Positions 9,142 through 17,129 of a stretch of 64,000 nt of DNA are shown piece after piece (positions within the stretch are counted from its first letter, which is position 1; each line of letters begins with the position of its first letter). The notes under the pieces are model-generated. The model searched no databases. It had not been told where the DNA came from and worked only from the letters and a program-made list of their open reading frames with translations. This DNA is from Saprospiraceae bacterium. Lineage in GTDB: Bacteria > Bacteroidota > Bacteroidia > Chitinophagales > Saprospiraceae. The DNA is taken from positions 21,642-85,641 of the forward strand of contig JANWXM010000015.1 in NCBI GenBank assembly GCA_025055285.1. Direction: 5' to 3'. The position numbers were made by a program, and so were the translations under genes.

Positions 9142-9149
9142 GACCTTTG
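9142..9149 (+). promoter_or_regulatory. -7-like element 5 nt before folC
   Basis: GACCTTTG deviates from TAnnTTTG at the first base only and ends 5 nt before the ATG at 9155, consistent with a leaderless or nearly leaderless transcript. Confidence 0.4.
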
Positions 9150-9154
9150 CTTCT

Positions 9155-10477
9155 ATGAAATACGCCGAGACACTTCGCTACCTATACGACCGTTTGCCCA
9201 TGTTTCAGCGCATTGGGCCAGCAGCGTACAAGAAGGATTTGACTAATATTCAGGCTTTGTGCGCTCATTTGGGCGAGCCGCACAAACGCTTTGCTAGCTT
9301 GCACGTTGGAGGTACGAACGGCAAAGGATCTGTGAGTCACTTTTTAGCAGCGCTTTGCCAGTTAGCTGGTCTCAAAACGGGTCTGCATATTAGCCCACAC
9401 TACAAAGACTTTCGCGAGCGCATCAAAATAAATGGTTGCTACATTCCGAGGAATCAGGTAGTTGCCTTTGTGACGAGAAATCGCCAAGCCATTGAGGCGA
9501 TAAGTCCTTCGTTCTTTGAATTAAGCGTGGCCATGGCCTTCGACTACTTTGCTCGCCAAAAAGTGGATATAGCAGTCGTTGAAGTAGGTCTAGGAGGTCG
9601 ACTAGATAGCACCAATATTTTGACTCCTCTTTTGAGCATCATTACCAACATCGGCTACGACCATCAAAACATCCTGGGTCATACTTTAGAACTCATCGCT
9701 GGCGAAAAGGCAGGCATTATAAAGCCTGGCGTTCCGGTGGTCATCGGAGAAACGCATCCTGAGTCTGCTCCTGTTTTTCAGCGCAAGGCGGAAGAGACAG
9801 GGTCGCCTTTGATTTTTGCTGACCAAGTTTACCAGGTTATTGAAGTATCTTCGGATTGGAACAATACCGTGTATGATGTCTACCGCCATGGACAACTCTT
9901 TATTCCTCGGCTCAAGGTAGACGTTGCAGGTCCATTTCAGACCCGTAACTTGGCTACAGCTCTCCAAGCTTGGGAAGTCTTTTGTGAAAATTCAGCCAAG
10001 CTGTGGGGTGCTTCGCCCACGGCATGGAGCATCGAGCGCTTGTGTGCATCAGCCGATGGCTTTTTCTTTCCGGCTCGCCAACTAACTCGCTTCATCGGAC
10101 GCTGGCAAATTATTGGACACAGGCCAACTATCTTGTGCGACAGTGCGCACAACGAACCAGCGCTACAACTTCTTTGGAAACACCTATCGAACGTACCACC
10201 GGAGCGCTTGCATGTAGTATTTGGCATGGTCAGCGACAAAGATGCAGCGCCGTTGCTCGCGTGTCTTCCATCCGCGGCGCGCTATTACTTCGCCAAGGCT
10301 AATATTCCTCGCGGGTTGGACGCCGAGCTCTTGCGCGAACGCGCAGCTGCTTTTGGTTTGCGCGGCAAAGCCTATCGCTCCGTAAGGCAAGCTCTGGGGG
10401 CCGCTAAAAGAGCAGCCGCTCCTGAAGACCTCATCGTCGTTACAGGCAGCATCTTCGTCGTAGCCGAAGTCTTATGA
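9155..10477 (+). CDS. folC: bifunctional dihydrofolate/folylpolyglutamate synthase
   Basis: Adds glutamate to dihydropteroate and to folates with ATP. From the ATG at 9155 it has 440 residues, typical of FolC. The N-terminal FRIGPAAYKKD-like segment is followed by the P-loop HVGGTNGKGSVSHFLA near residue 50, then HISPHYKDFRERIKING, then the carbamylated-lysine/Mg region (VEVGLGGRLDSTN), TNIGYDHQNILG, and C-domain motifs DSAHNEPAL and VFGMVSDKD. An upstream in-frame TTG at 9101 would add 18 residues but would run through the -7 element at 9142-9149. Only 3 nt separate its stop from the convergent gene at 10481. Confidence 0.93.
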   Translation: MKYAETLRYLYDRLPMFQRIGPAAYKKDLTNIQALCAHLGEPHKRFASLHVGGTNGKGSVSHFLAALCQLAGLKTGLHISPHYKDFRERIKINGCYIPRNQVVAFVTRNRQAIEAISPSFFELSVAMAFDYFARQKVDIAVVEVGLGGRLDSTNILTPLLSIITNIGYDHQNILGHTLELIAGEKAGIIKPGVPVVIGETHPESAPVFQRKAEETGSPLIFADQVYQVIEVSSDWNNTVYDVYRHGQLFIPRLKVDVAGPFQTRNLATALQAWEVFCENSAKLWGASPTAWSIERLCASADGFFFPARQLTRFIGRWQIIGHRPTILCDSAHNEPALQLLWKHLSNVPPERLHVVFGMVSDKDAAPLLACLPSAARYYFAKANIPRGLDAELLRERAAAFGLRGKAYRSVRQALGAAKRAAAPEDLIVVTGSIFVVAEVL

Positions 10478-10480
10478 ACG

Positions 10481-12445
10481 TTATTTTTTCTTCTTCTTGC
10501 GCGCTTCAGCTGCTCGTGCTGCTTCAGCGCGTTCGAGCCAAGGCTTCGCCTGTTCTGGTTGGCCCATATCGTTATAGGCGGAGCCAATGTAGTGCAAAAG
10601 GGTGGAATTTTCTGGGTCGTATTTCAATCCCTCTTTCCATTGTTCAATAGCTTCTGCAAAGCGCCCTTGCATTGCCATGACAGCACCTAAATTGCGCCGC
10701 GCGTCAATAAAGCGCGGATTGTATTGCAATGACTTTCGATACACTGCTTCGGCCGAGTCGATCTGCTGGCGCAAGAAGTAAATAAAACCGAGGTTAGAGA
10801 GCACCTTTTCGTCGTTGGGCCTATAGCGCAGAGCATTCATATAATCGTGATAAGCGCTGTCGTATTGGCCCAAGCGGAAGTAGGCCAAACCTCGGCTACC
10901 AAAGGCATCGTGATACTGGGGATACAACTGAATCGCTCGGGTATGGTAATCAATGGCTTTCCGAACCCATGCAGAATCCGTTACTTGACCCGTCTCTTCG
11001 ATGAGACCTTCCTTAATGGTCTCGATACCCATGTGAAAATTCAATTTAGCACAATTGGGCGAGTGGGGAATATCCGCCTTGTAGAGCGTATAACTCGTGT
11101 ACCAAACCGGATTCCGCTGAACAGTTAAGTAACTGTACACGGCGAGCAGGGCTCCTGCTACACCCCACACGAGCGCTCCTCTTCCGAAAGGGTTGAGTAT
11201 TTGCTGGGTAGGCGATGCATCAGATATAGGGCGTATGCGAAATAGCAACACCAACACGGCAGCTACTGCCAAAACGAAGCCCCACGAAGGCGCATACAGC
11301 AAACGCTCGCCGTAAGAAGTACCAATAAGAATAAAGAGGTTGCTAAATAGTGAGAAAGCTATTAAATAAAACAAAATGGCATAAGAGAGAATGTGCTTGC
11401 GCTTCAGGTAAAGCACCGCGCCTACAAATAGAGAGGCGTATACAAAAAAACCCGCTAAAGCGCGCCAATCTGCAAAGGTCACTAAGGTCAGCTGAGGATA
11501 ACCGCGATCGCTGATGAGCGGATGAGGCCATAAAAGCGTCTTCAAGTAGATGCCACACATCATAAAGGCAGAGGCCAGGCGCGTCGGTGTGTCTTTAGCC
11601 CCTACGATAAAGTTATCGAGGATAGAAAATACCTCCGGATAAGGTTGAGCGCTGAGAACTCGATGGCGGATGAATAAAAATAGCGCCGCAGGAATCAAAA
11701 ACAGCGCTGATAGCCGAAAATTTTCTCTCAAAGGCCTATCGGTAAAAAACCAGATGGTCAGCGGAAAAATCGCCAAAAACGTAATAGCACTCTCTTTGGA
11801 AAAGAGCGCCACCGTGTAGAATAAGACAGCCAATCCAATAAAGCTTCGGCGATTGGTGTCGAAGTACCGCCAAAGACTCCACAAGGCGGCCGTACAGAAG
11901 AAGAAAGCCAAAATTTCATCGAGACTTTTGATGTTGGCTACAACTTCGGTGTGTACTGGGTGAGCCAGGAAAAGCAACGTAGCCAACGCTGGTAACAAAG
12001 GTGGATAAGCCGTGAGAATGCGCCGCCATGTGATCCATAGGAGCCAGCCCGTCCAGCCGTACATTAGAGCATTCATTACATGGCCAACGGCAGGATTATC
12101 GGGCGAAAGCTGCCACTGCAGCGCAAAAATGAGCAATGCCAAAGGCCGATACAATGACCCTGGGCTGTTCCAGGCTCCATAGCGGTACTCTGTAGAGAAA
12201 ATTAGCCCGATGTTCTTTAGCCCGCCCTGGGTTACCCAGTTTTCCTTAATGACGGAGTAATCATCTAGACAATATTGATGGCCAAAAGTATTGACATACA
12301 ACAAAATACCAAATGCGGCTGCTATGAGTCCAACCCATGCTGGACCTTTCTGGACAGCAGCGCGCCTTATCCCATGTGCTAAAGTTGGCGTAGGAGTCGA
12401 AGTACTTTTTATCCCTTCCGATTTCGTTTTTTTGCGCTTGCTCAT
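10481..12445 (-). CDS. TMTC-like multispanning membrane protein with C-terminal TPRs
   Basis: A 654-residue protein. After a basic N-terminus (KRKKTKSEG) it has about ten or more hydrophobic segments between residues 35 and 460. The first periplasmic loop contains YCLDDYSVIKENWVTQGGLK, resembling the acidic D-D motif of GT-C glycosyltransferases and eukaryotic TMTC O-mannosyltransferases. From about 475 to 640 there are four to five TPR units (FGSRGLAYFRLGQYDSAYHD, LSNLGFIYFLRQQIDSAEAV, ARRNLGAVMAMQGRFAEAI). The extreme C-terminus is poly-lysine. A protein O-glycosyltransferase role is possible from the architecture, but donor and acceptor are unknown. TACTTTCG (12478-12485) is the likely -7 element, 32 nt upstream. 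Confidence 0.75.
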   Translation of the reverse strand: MSKRKKTKSEGIKSTSTPTPTLAHGIRRAAVQKGPAWVGLIAAAFGILLYVNTFGHQYCLDDYSVIKENWVTQGGLKNIGLIFSTEYRYGAWNSPGSLYRPLALLIFALQWQLSPDNPAVGHVMNALMYGWTGWLLWITWRRILTAYPPLLPALATLLFLAHPVHTEVVANIKSLDEILAFFFCTAALWSLWRYFDTNRRSFIGLAVLFYTVALFSKESAITFLAIFPLTIWFFTDRPLRENFRLSALFLIPAALFLFIRHRVLSAQPYPEVFSILDNFIVGAKDTPTRLASAFMMCGIYLKTLLWPHPLISDRGYPQLTLVTFADWRALAGFFVYASLFVGAVLYLKRKHILSYAILFYLIAFSLFSNLFILIGTSYGERLLYAPSWGFVLAVAAVLVLLFRIRPISDASPTQQILNPFGRGALVWGVAGALLAVYSYLTVQRNPVWYTSYTLYKADIPHSPNCAKLNFHMGIETIKEGLIEETGQVTDSAWVRKAIDYHTRAIQLYPQYHDAFGSRGLAYFRLGQYDSAYHDYMNALRYRPNDEKVLSNLGFIYFLRQQIDSAEAVYRKSLQYNPRFIDARRNLGAVMAMQGRFAEAIEQWKEGLKYDPENSTLLHYIGSAYNDMGQPEQAKPWLERAEAARAAEARKKKKK

Positions 12446-12477
12446 ATCGTCCTGATCCTTCCTTCGCTTTGTACTCG

Positions 12478-12485
12478 CGAAAGTA
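12478..12485 (-). promoter_or_regulatory. -7 element for the TMTC-like gene
   Basis: The minus strand reads TACTTTCG, one mismatch from TAnnTTTG, 32 nt before the ATG at 12445. Confidence 0.4.
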
Positions 12486-12558
12486 GAAGAAATTTACCCG
12501 TAACTGCCCTGTTCGTCGAGATTTCTCAAAAAAAGTAGATTGCCTCGTCTTGTTTACT

Positions 12559-12566
12559 TACCTTTG
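12559..12566 (+). promoter_or_regulatory. TAnnTTTG -7 element for the Cys-rich protein gene
   Basis: TACCTTTG, a perfect consensus match, 44 nt before the ATG at 12611. A TTG about 18 nt further upstream could serve as the -33 element. Confidence 0.55.
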
Positions 12567-12610
12567 AGCTCAATTTTACGGTTTAACCATTTCAAAACAG
12601 GTTTCACATC

Positions 12611-13072
12611 ATGGAAAAAGCAATTCTCTCAGTAGCGTTCTCGCTTCTTTTTGGCTTAGGCGTTTCCTATGCCCAAGGCTGTATGGGTGCTGCAGCGGCT
12701 GTAAGCGGTGATGCCCCCAAGTCTTGTTGCAGGGCTAAGTTAGCTGCGGCTAAGGCTGCTGCGGCTGATCCCACTATTGAAAAGCGCATTGCCGACGACG
12801 GCGCTGTATCTTATGTGCGCAGGGAAACGGATGCTCAAGGCAACGTCCGGTTCGTGAGCGTGCGCTTCGATGAAGCAACCAACACGTTTGTCAATGTAGC
12901 GCCGCCTTCAGTGTCGGCATCTGCTACTGAAGGATTGACGAAAAAAGCGTGCTCTGCTGAAGCAGCGAAGGCCTGTGCTGGCCAGAGCGGAGCAAAGGCT
13001 TGTGCAGGTAAGGCTGAAGGAAAGGCTTGCTGCGCTGCTAAGAAGGCCGCAGCAGTAGAGCAAAAGAAATAG
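12611..13072 (+). CDS. small secreted Ala/Lys/Cys-rich protein, unknown function
   Basis: 153 residues. The signal peptide (about residues 1-21) ends at SYAQG. The mature protein has eight cysteines: Cys24, a Cys39-Cys40 pair (SCCRAK), and five in the last 45 residues, where KACAG-type units repeat and end in a CC pair (GKACCAAKK). The middle (about 55-100: DDGAVSYVRRETDAQGNVRF) looks like a small folded beta segment. Cys pairs separated by Ala/Lys suggest metal binding or disulfide cross-linking in the envelope, which is inference. It has its own -7 element and a strong terminator, so it is a tightly bounded single-gene unit. I do not recognise a family. Confidence 0.75.
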   Translation: MEKAILSVAFSLLFGLGVSYAQGCMGAAAAVSGDAPKSCCRAKLAAAKAAAADPTIEKRIADDGAVSYVRRETDAQGNVRFVSVRFDEATNTFVNVAPPSVSASATEGLTKKACSAEAAKACAGQSGAKACAGKAEGKACCAAKKAAAVEQKK

Positions 13073-13104
13073 TAACCCATTCGAGACTCGAGACTTACCT
13101 TAAG

Positions 13105-13146
13105 AACCGGCTAATGCCTCTTCGGCGTTAGCCGGTTTTCTTTTTC
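13105..13146 (+). terminator. intrinsic terminator of the Cys-rich protein gene
   Basis: AACCGGCTAATGCC (13105-13118) pairs with GGCGTTAGCCGGTT (13124-13137), one G-T pair, loop TCTTC, followed by a T-rich tract. It lies 33 nt after the stop at 13072. Confidence 0.85.
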
Positions 13147-13680
13147 CAAGTGCACGGCCCACTGCTGCAAACGATGCACCAAGTTTGGTCATCGATCTCT
13201 TGCGCAGACGAGGCAGAACACTGCCAAAGATTGGATCGCTCTGCCTCAACAGGCATATCGAGCGCATACCATGACCGCCCAAATTGTTGAGCGAACAAAG
13301 CGAGACCCCCTTCTCCGCATCGAATACCCTGACGTACAGCATATCATGGAAAAATGCCAGTGCTAAGCGGAGGATTCGTCAGCGGAAGGAAGCTTCCAGA
13401 GAGAGCCTCTGACTGAGCAGCTCGAGCGCCGAGAAAGTGCCCTACTTTAAGTGGGCATAACGTTGGTCAGTACCGCCTCTCGCTAATTCGCTGAACTACA
13501 ACCGAATTTTTCCGTCAATAGCTAAGTGCCCGCACAAAAAAATAGAATCTTCGCAGACGCGGTTCTTGACAACGCGCGGTCAAGACCCGCGACAAGCGCC
13601 CTTTTAGGCCGAGGGAACTGCCTTTTTAGGAAGAAAAAATTAGCAGGGAGTTGAAATAAAAAATAAACACTTTGTTTTAA
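13147..13680. other. non-coding stretch left of the candidate origin
   Basis: No gene is recognised. A short + strand frame ending near 13366 (31 codons from an ATG near 13270) reads like protein but has no homology I can name. A GGAAGGAAGC string near 13391 superficially recalls SRP RNA but lacks the flanking core. A GC-rich segment with self-complementarity lies near 13560-13600. Confidence 0.4.
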
Positions 13681-14014
13681 TTTTGGGCACTCAAAAGCCC
13701 GTGCCAAAAAAGTTCCCACATAGGAATTTTTTTTAAAAGTTAACCCAAATTTAATCTTTTAATGGCCTCGAACGGGAGCCGAAGTGTGCAGCCTGAGGGT
13801 ATTAGAGTTTTTGAAAACCACTTCCTTTTACCGAATTCTTGTGCTCGTGGATACACATGGTTTTCGCTGTGTTCAACTTTTTATGTGGATAAGCATCGCC
13901 TCATGTGGAAAAAATGGGAAAAAATCTTAATTTTTCACAGGTAGGTTTTGGGTTTTCCACAGGTGTTAAGCGACACGGAATGTTTGACAAATTACTTGAA
14001 TAGGGCCAGCCTGG
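13681..14014. other. candidate chromosomal replication origin (oriC)
   Basis: Four DnaA-box-like 9-mers lie within 80 bases: 13884-13892 (TGTGGATAA, the exact complement of TTATCCACA), 13904-13912 (TGTGGAAAA, complement TTTTCCACA), 13931-13939 (TTTTTCACA) and 13953-13961 (TTTTCCACA). The first two are on the minus strand and the last two on the plus strand. An AT-rich block at about 13721-13760 could be the unwinding element. The region is non-coding, and dnaB, encoding the helicase loaded at origins, starts at 14046. Clustered boxes, an AT-rich block and a replication gene together support an origin. dnaA itself is not in the window, and skew was not computed. Confidence 0.5.
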
Positions 14015-14022
14015 TATGTTTG
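14015..14022 (+). promoter_or_regulatory. TAnnTTTG -7 element for dnaB
   Basis: TATGTTTG matches the consensus and ends 23 nt before the ATG at 14046. The longer in-frame start at 14016 would lie inside this element, so 14046 is preferred. Confidence 0.5.
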
Positions 14023-14045
14023 CCTTGATAGAAAACAAGCGACCT

Positions 14046-15590
14046 ATGAACAAGAGGGACAGTTTACCAGAGGATCCGGAAGCAAGAAAAAGCGGTGGTC
14101 GTGCGCGCAAAGGCACGCGAGGTGAGGAGGGATTATCCAACTATGTGTTTGGAAAAGTTCAGCCTCAGGCACTTGAACTTGAGGAAGCGGTGCTTGGAGC
14201 GCTCATGTTAGAGCGCGATGTCCTGCCGATAGTGATGGACATATTGCGCCCGGAGAGTTTCTATCATCCTGCGCACCAGGCTATCTATCGGGCCATCATT
14301 CGGCTTTTTGAGCGTTCGTATCCAGTAGACTTACTTACCGTCACTGAAGAGCTGCGAAGGAGTGGTGAGCTAGAAGCAGCAGGCGGTAGCTATTACCTGG
14401 TCGAACTAACAAACCGAGTCGCCTCGGCCGCCAATGCCGAATACCACGCGCGCATCATAGCTCAGAAGCACATCCTGCGGGAAATGATTCGCCTCAGTTC
14501 GCGCACCATCGAAGAAGCCTACAAAGAAACCACCGATGTGTTTTCTCTGCTAGACGAGACCGAAAAAGGGCTGTTTGCCATTACCCAGAACAACTTAAGT
14601 CGGACCTTCGAGAGTTTAGACGTCTTAGCCGGTCGAGTTTTGCGAGAAGTTGAGACCCTAGCGCAAAGGAGCGACGGACTGACGGGCATTCCCTCTGGTT
14701 TTACCGATGTAGATCGGATTACTTGTGGCTGGCAGCCTTCTGACCTCATCATCTTGGCTGCTCGCCCGGGCATGGGCAAAACAGCCTGTGTACTTACTAT
14801 GGCGCTTAATGCCGCTCGCGACTTTGGCAAGCCTGTAGCTATTTTCTCCCTTGAAATGGCTAGCATCCAGTTGGCTCAACGCCTGTTTTCTATGGCCTCC
14901 GACATACCAGGGCCGAAAATACGCAATGCTCGCCTAGAAGATTATGAGTGGGCAAGACTTCAAAGCACCGCTGAGCAGCTATCCCATGTGCCCATCTACA
15001 TAGACGATACGCCTGGAATCAACATCTTTGAACTGCGCGCCAAGTGTCGCCGCTTAAAAATTCAGCACAACATTCAACTGGTAATCATCGATTACTTGCA
15101 GCTCATGAGCGGCGCCGTTGAAAATTACCGCAACACCAATCGCGAGCAAGAAATCGCAAGCATTTCGCGGGCGCTCAAAAACATGGCTAAGGAGCTAAAC
15201 GTACCCGTTATTGCCCTATCGCAACTAAGTCGAGCCGTTGAGGTGCGCGGCGGTACCAAACGCCCTCAGCTGAGTGATCTGCGGGAGTCTGGCGCCATTG
15301 AACAAGATGCCGATATTGTCGCATTCCTCTACCGACCAGACTACTATGGAATCGTAGAGGATGAAAGTGGCCGCTCAGTCCAGGGAATCGTTGAATTCAT
15401 CATCGCTAAACATCGCCATGGCGCTACCGATACGGTGCGTCTGCGTTTTGTTCGAGAATTATCTCGATTCGAGAATATAGAAGACCCTATCTTTGCGACG
15501 TTGAAAGACCCCATAGACCTCAACGCTCTTGGACCGGGCTCTATCTTGGATTCTAAAATTAACCGCCCACCAGACGATGTGCCATTTTGA
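14046..15590 (+). CDS. dnaB: replicative DNA helicase DnaB
   Basis: Hexameric 5'-3' helicase of the replication fork. From 14046 it has 514 residues. An N-terminal basic tail (about 40 residues) precedes the primase-interacting domain beginning near QPQALELEEAVLGALMLERD. The RecA-like domain has Walker A RPGMGKTA (family: RPSMGKTA), then FSLEMASIQLAQR, Walker B VIIDYLQLM, then LSQLSRAVEVRGGTKRPQLS and SGAIEQDADIVAFLYRPDYY, all standard DnaB motifs. The C-terminus ends in a short Pro/Asp tail. It directly follows the candidate oriC. serC follows but has its own -7 element. Confidence 0.96.
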   Translation: MNKRDSLPEDPEARKSGGRARKGTRGEEGLSNYVFGKVQPQALELEEAVLGALMLERDVLPIVMDILRPESFYHPAHQAIYRAIIRLFERSYPVDLLTVTEELRRSGELEAAGGSYYLVELTNRVASAANAEYHARIIAQKHILREMIRLSSRTIEEAYKETTDVFSLLDETEKGLFAITQNNLSRTFESLDVLAGRVLREVETLAQRSDGLTGIPSGFTDVDRITCGWQPSDLIILAARPGMGKTACVLTMALNAARDFGKPVAIFSLEMASIQLAQRLFSMASDIPGPKIRNARLEDYEWARLQSTAEQLSHVPIYIDDTPGINIFELRAKCRRLKIQHNIQLVIIDYLQLMSGAVENYRNTNREQEIASISRALKNMAKELNVPVIALSQLSRAVEVRGGTKRPQLSDLRESGAIEQDADIVAFLYRPDYYGIVEDESGRSVQGIVEFIIAKHRHGATDTVRLRFVRELSRFENIEDPIFATLKDPIDLNALGPGSILDSKINRPPDDVPF

Positions 15591-15622
15591 ATATTCGGGA
15601 TGCGCTGGCCGCGCCTGTGCCT

Positions 15623-15630
15623 TACCTTTG
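15623..15630 (+). promoter_or_regulatory. TAnnTTTG -7 element for serC
   Basis: TACCTTTG, a perfect match, lies after the dnaB stop and 20 nt before the serC ATG at 15651. Confidence 0.55.
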
Positions 15631-15650
15631 CGCCGCCATCTACAAGAAAT

Positions 15651-16733
15651 ATGAAGAAACACAACTTCTCTGCAGGGCCGGCCATCCTGCCAGCACCTGT
15701 AATCAAAGAAGCGGCTAAAGGCGCACTTAACTATCAAAGTAGTGGCCTCAGCATCCTCGAAATTAGCCATCGTGGCCCGGAGTTTACAGCCATCATCGAA
15801 GAGGCGACAGCGCTCGTCCATGAGCTCTTAGAAATTCCCTCTGACAGCGGTTACCACGTCTTGTGGATGACTGGAGGCGCCAGCACCCAATTCTTCATGG
15901 TACCGATGAACCTTCTGGACAGTAGCCAAATGGCTGCCTATGTAGACACTGGTACCTGGGCTAGCAAAGCCATTAAAGAAGCAAGGCCTTTCGGCCAAGT
16001 AGAGGTCATAGCTTCTTCCAAAGAACATAACTACACTTTCATTCCCAAAGGATGGGAAGTACCAAAAAACGCGCGTTACCTGCATCTTACGAGCAACAAC
16101 ACTATTTTTGGCACTCAATACCATCGCTTCCCTAAATCGCCCGTGCCTATCGTGTGCGACATGTCCTCGGATTTTCTAAGCCGACCGATAGACATATCAG
16201 CATTTGGATTAATCTATGCTGGAGCCCAGAAAAACCTAGGCCCTGCTGGCGTAACGGTCGTCGTTGTCCGCGAAGACATGCTTGGCCAAGTAAACCGCCA
16301 CTTGCCGACGATGCTCGACTACCGCACGTTTATTCGGGAAAAATCCCTGTACAACACGCCTCCCGTTTTCCCTATCTACGTCTCCATGCTTACCTTGCGC
16401 TGGCTTAAGAAATTAGGCGGCACGAAGGCCATCCATCGGCGCAACAAGGCGAAGGCTAAGTTGCTCTACGACGAAATTGATGCAAATCCGCTCTTCCGAG
16501 GCACAGTGGCCAAAGAAGACCGTTCGCTCATGAATGCCTGCTTTGTTATGGCGCCTGGTTATGAAGCCCTAGAGAAAGAGTTTCTAAAAGAAGCGGAGGC
16601 CAACGGTATAGTCGGCCTTAAAGGACATCGTTCAGTGGGCGGGTTTCGCGCCTCGATGTACAACGCTCTGCCAAAAAGCAGCGTTCAAGTGTTGGTAGAC
16701 CTTATGCGCGACTTTGCCCGGCGAAAAGGCTGA
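15651..16733 (+). CDS. serC: phosphoserine aminotransferase
   Basis: PLP-dependent transamination of 3-phosphohydroxypyruvate with glutamate in serine synthesis; it may also act in PLP synthesis on the erythronate branch. From 15651 it has 360 residues, the normal length. It begins KHNFSAGPAILPAPVI and continues with SILEISHRGPEFTAIIEEA, the phosphate-loop motif WMTGGASTQFF, LTSNNTIFGTQYHRFP, and the PLP-lysine motif GLIYAGAQKNLGPAGVTVV. Late motifs are RSLMNACFVM and GLKGHRSVGGFRASMYNA. The ATG at 15651 is fixed by the family N-terminus and the -7 element upstream. A pdxH gene lies 2 kb downstream. Confidence 0.95.
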   Translation: MKKHNFSAGPAILPAPVIKEAAKGALNYQSSGLSILEISHRGPEFTAIIEEATALVHELLEIPSDSGYHVLWMTGGASTQFFMVPMNLLDSSQMAAYVDTGTWASKAIKEARPFGQVEVIASSKEHNYTFIPKGWEVPKNARYLHLTSNNTIFGTQYHRFPKSPVPIVCDMSSDFLSRPIDISAFGLIYAGAQKNLGPAGVTVVVVREDMLGQVNRHLPTMLDYRTFIREKSLYNTPPVFPIYVSMLTLRWLKKLGGTKAIHRRNKAKAKLLYDEIDANPLFRGTVAKEDRSLMNACFVMAPGYEALEKEFLKEAEANGIVGLKGHRSVGGFRASMYNALPKSSVQVLVDLMRDFARRKG

Positions 16734-17129
16734 GCCCTTCTTCGCATCTTTCGCCCTTCGAGAAGAGCCTTTTTCTACTGGAAAACTAGACCGAGTTCTT
16801 TAAAATGCCAGCAAAGGAAAGTACGGGAGATGTTTGAAAGCTTGTTCCTACCTAGACTCTAGGATTACGTGCGAGACTGTTAACTACTCTTATGATCTTT
16901 GTCTCGAAAGTTACAAAACAATAAATTAACCCCTCATGCTTGGGGTGTTGTCGCCTTCTAGGCGAAGTCACAAGTTGAAATACTGAAGGACGATGCGAAG
17001 AGGTGCAGGCAAACTAACGCAGCCTATTTAATCGGCTGTTTCGTACGACTCTCTCCGCATTCGCGCGTTCTTTGATAGACAACGAAAGTACTTCTTCATT
17101 TTTTACATTACCTTTCCCTTAGGATTATC
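16734..17129. other. structured non-coding stretch between serC and the SDR gene
   Basis: About 400 bases without a gene. Consecutive potential hairpins are ACCCC/GGGGT at 16929-16946, TCGCCT/AGGCGA at 16951-16965, and CAGCC/GGCTG near 17022-17040 followed by a short T run. A GATCTTTG element near 16900 could start a transcript of about 140 nt. This could be a small RNA or a 5' leader of the SDR gene; no known RNA family is recognised. Confidence 0.35.

Noticed and set aside
13270..13366. Short + strand ORF of about 31 codons left of the candidate origin
   Set aside because: Reads like protein but is too short, lacks promoter evidence and has no recognisable relative.
13385..13410. GGAAGGAAGC resembling the SRP RNA apical loop
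   Set aside because: The flanking conserved SRP core (GTCAGGTCC and AGCAGC) is not present in the right places.
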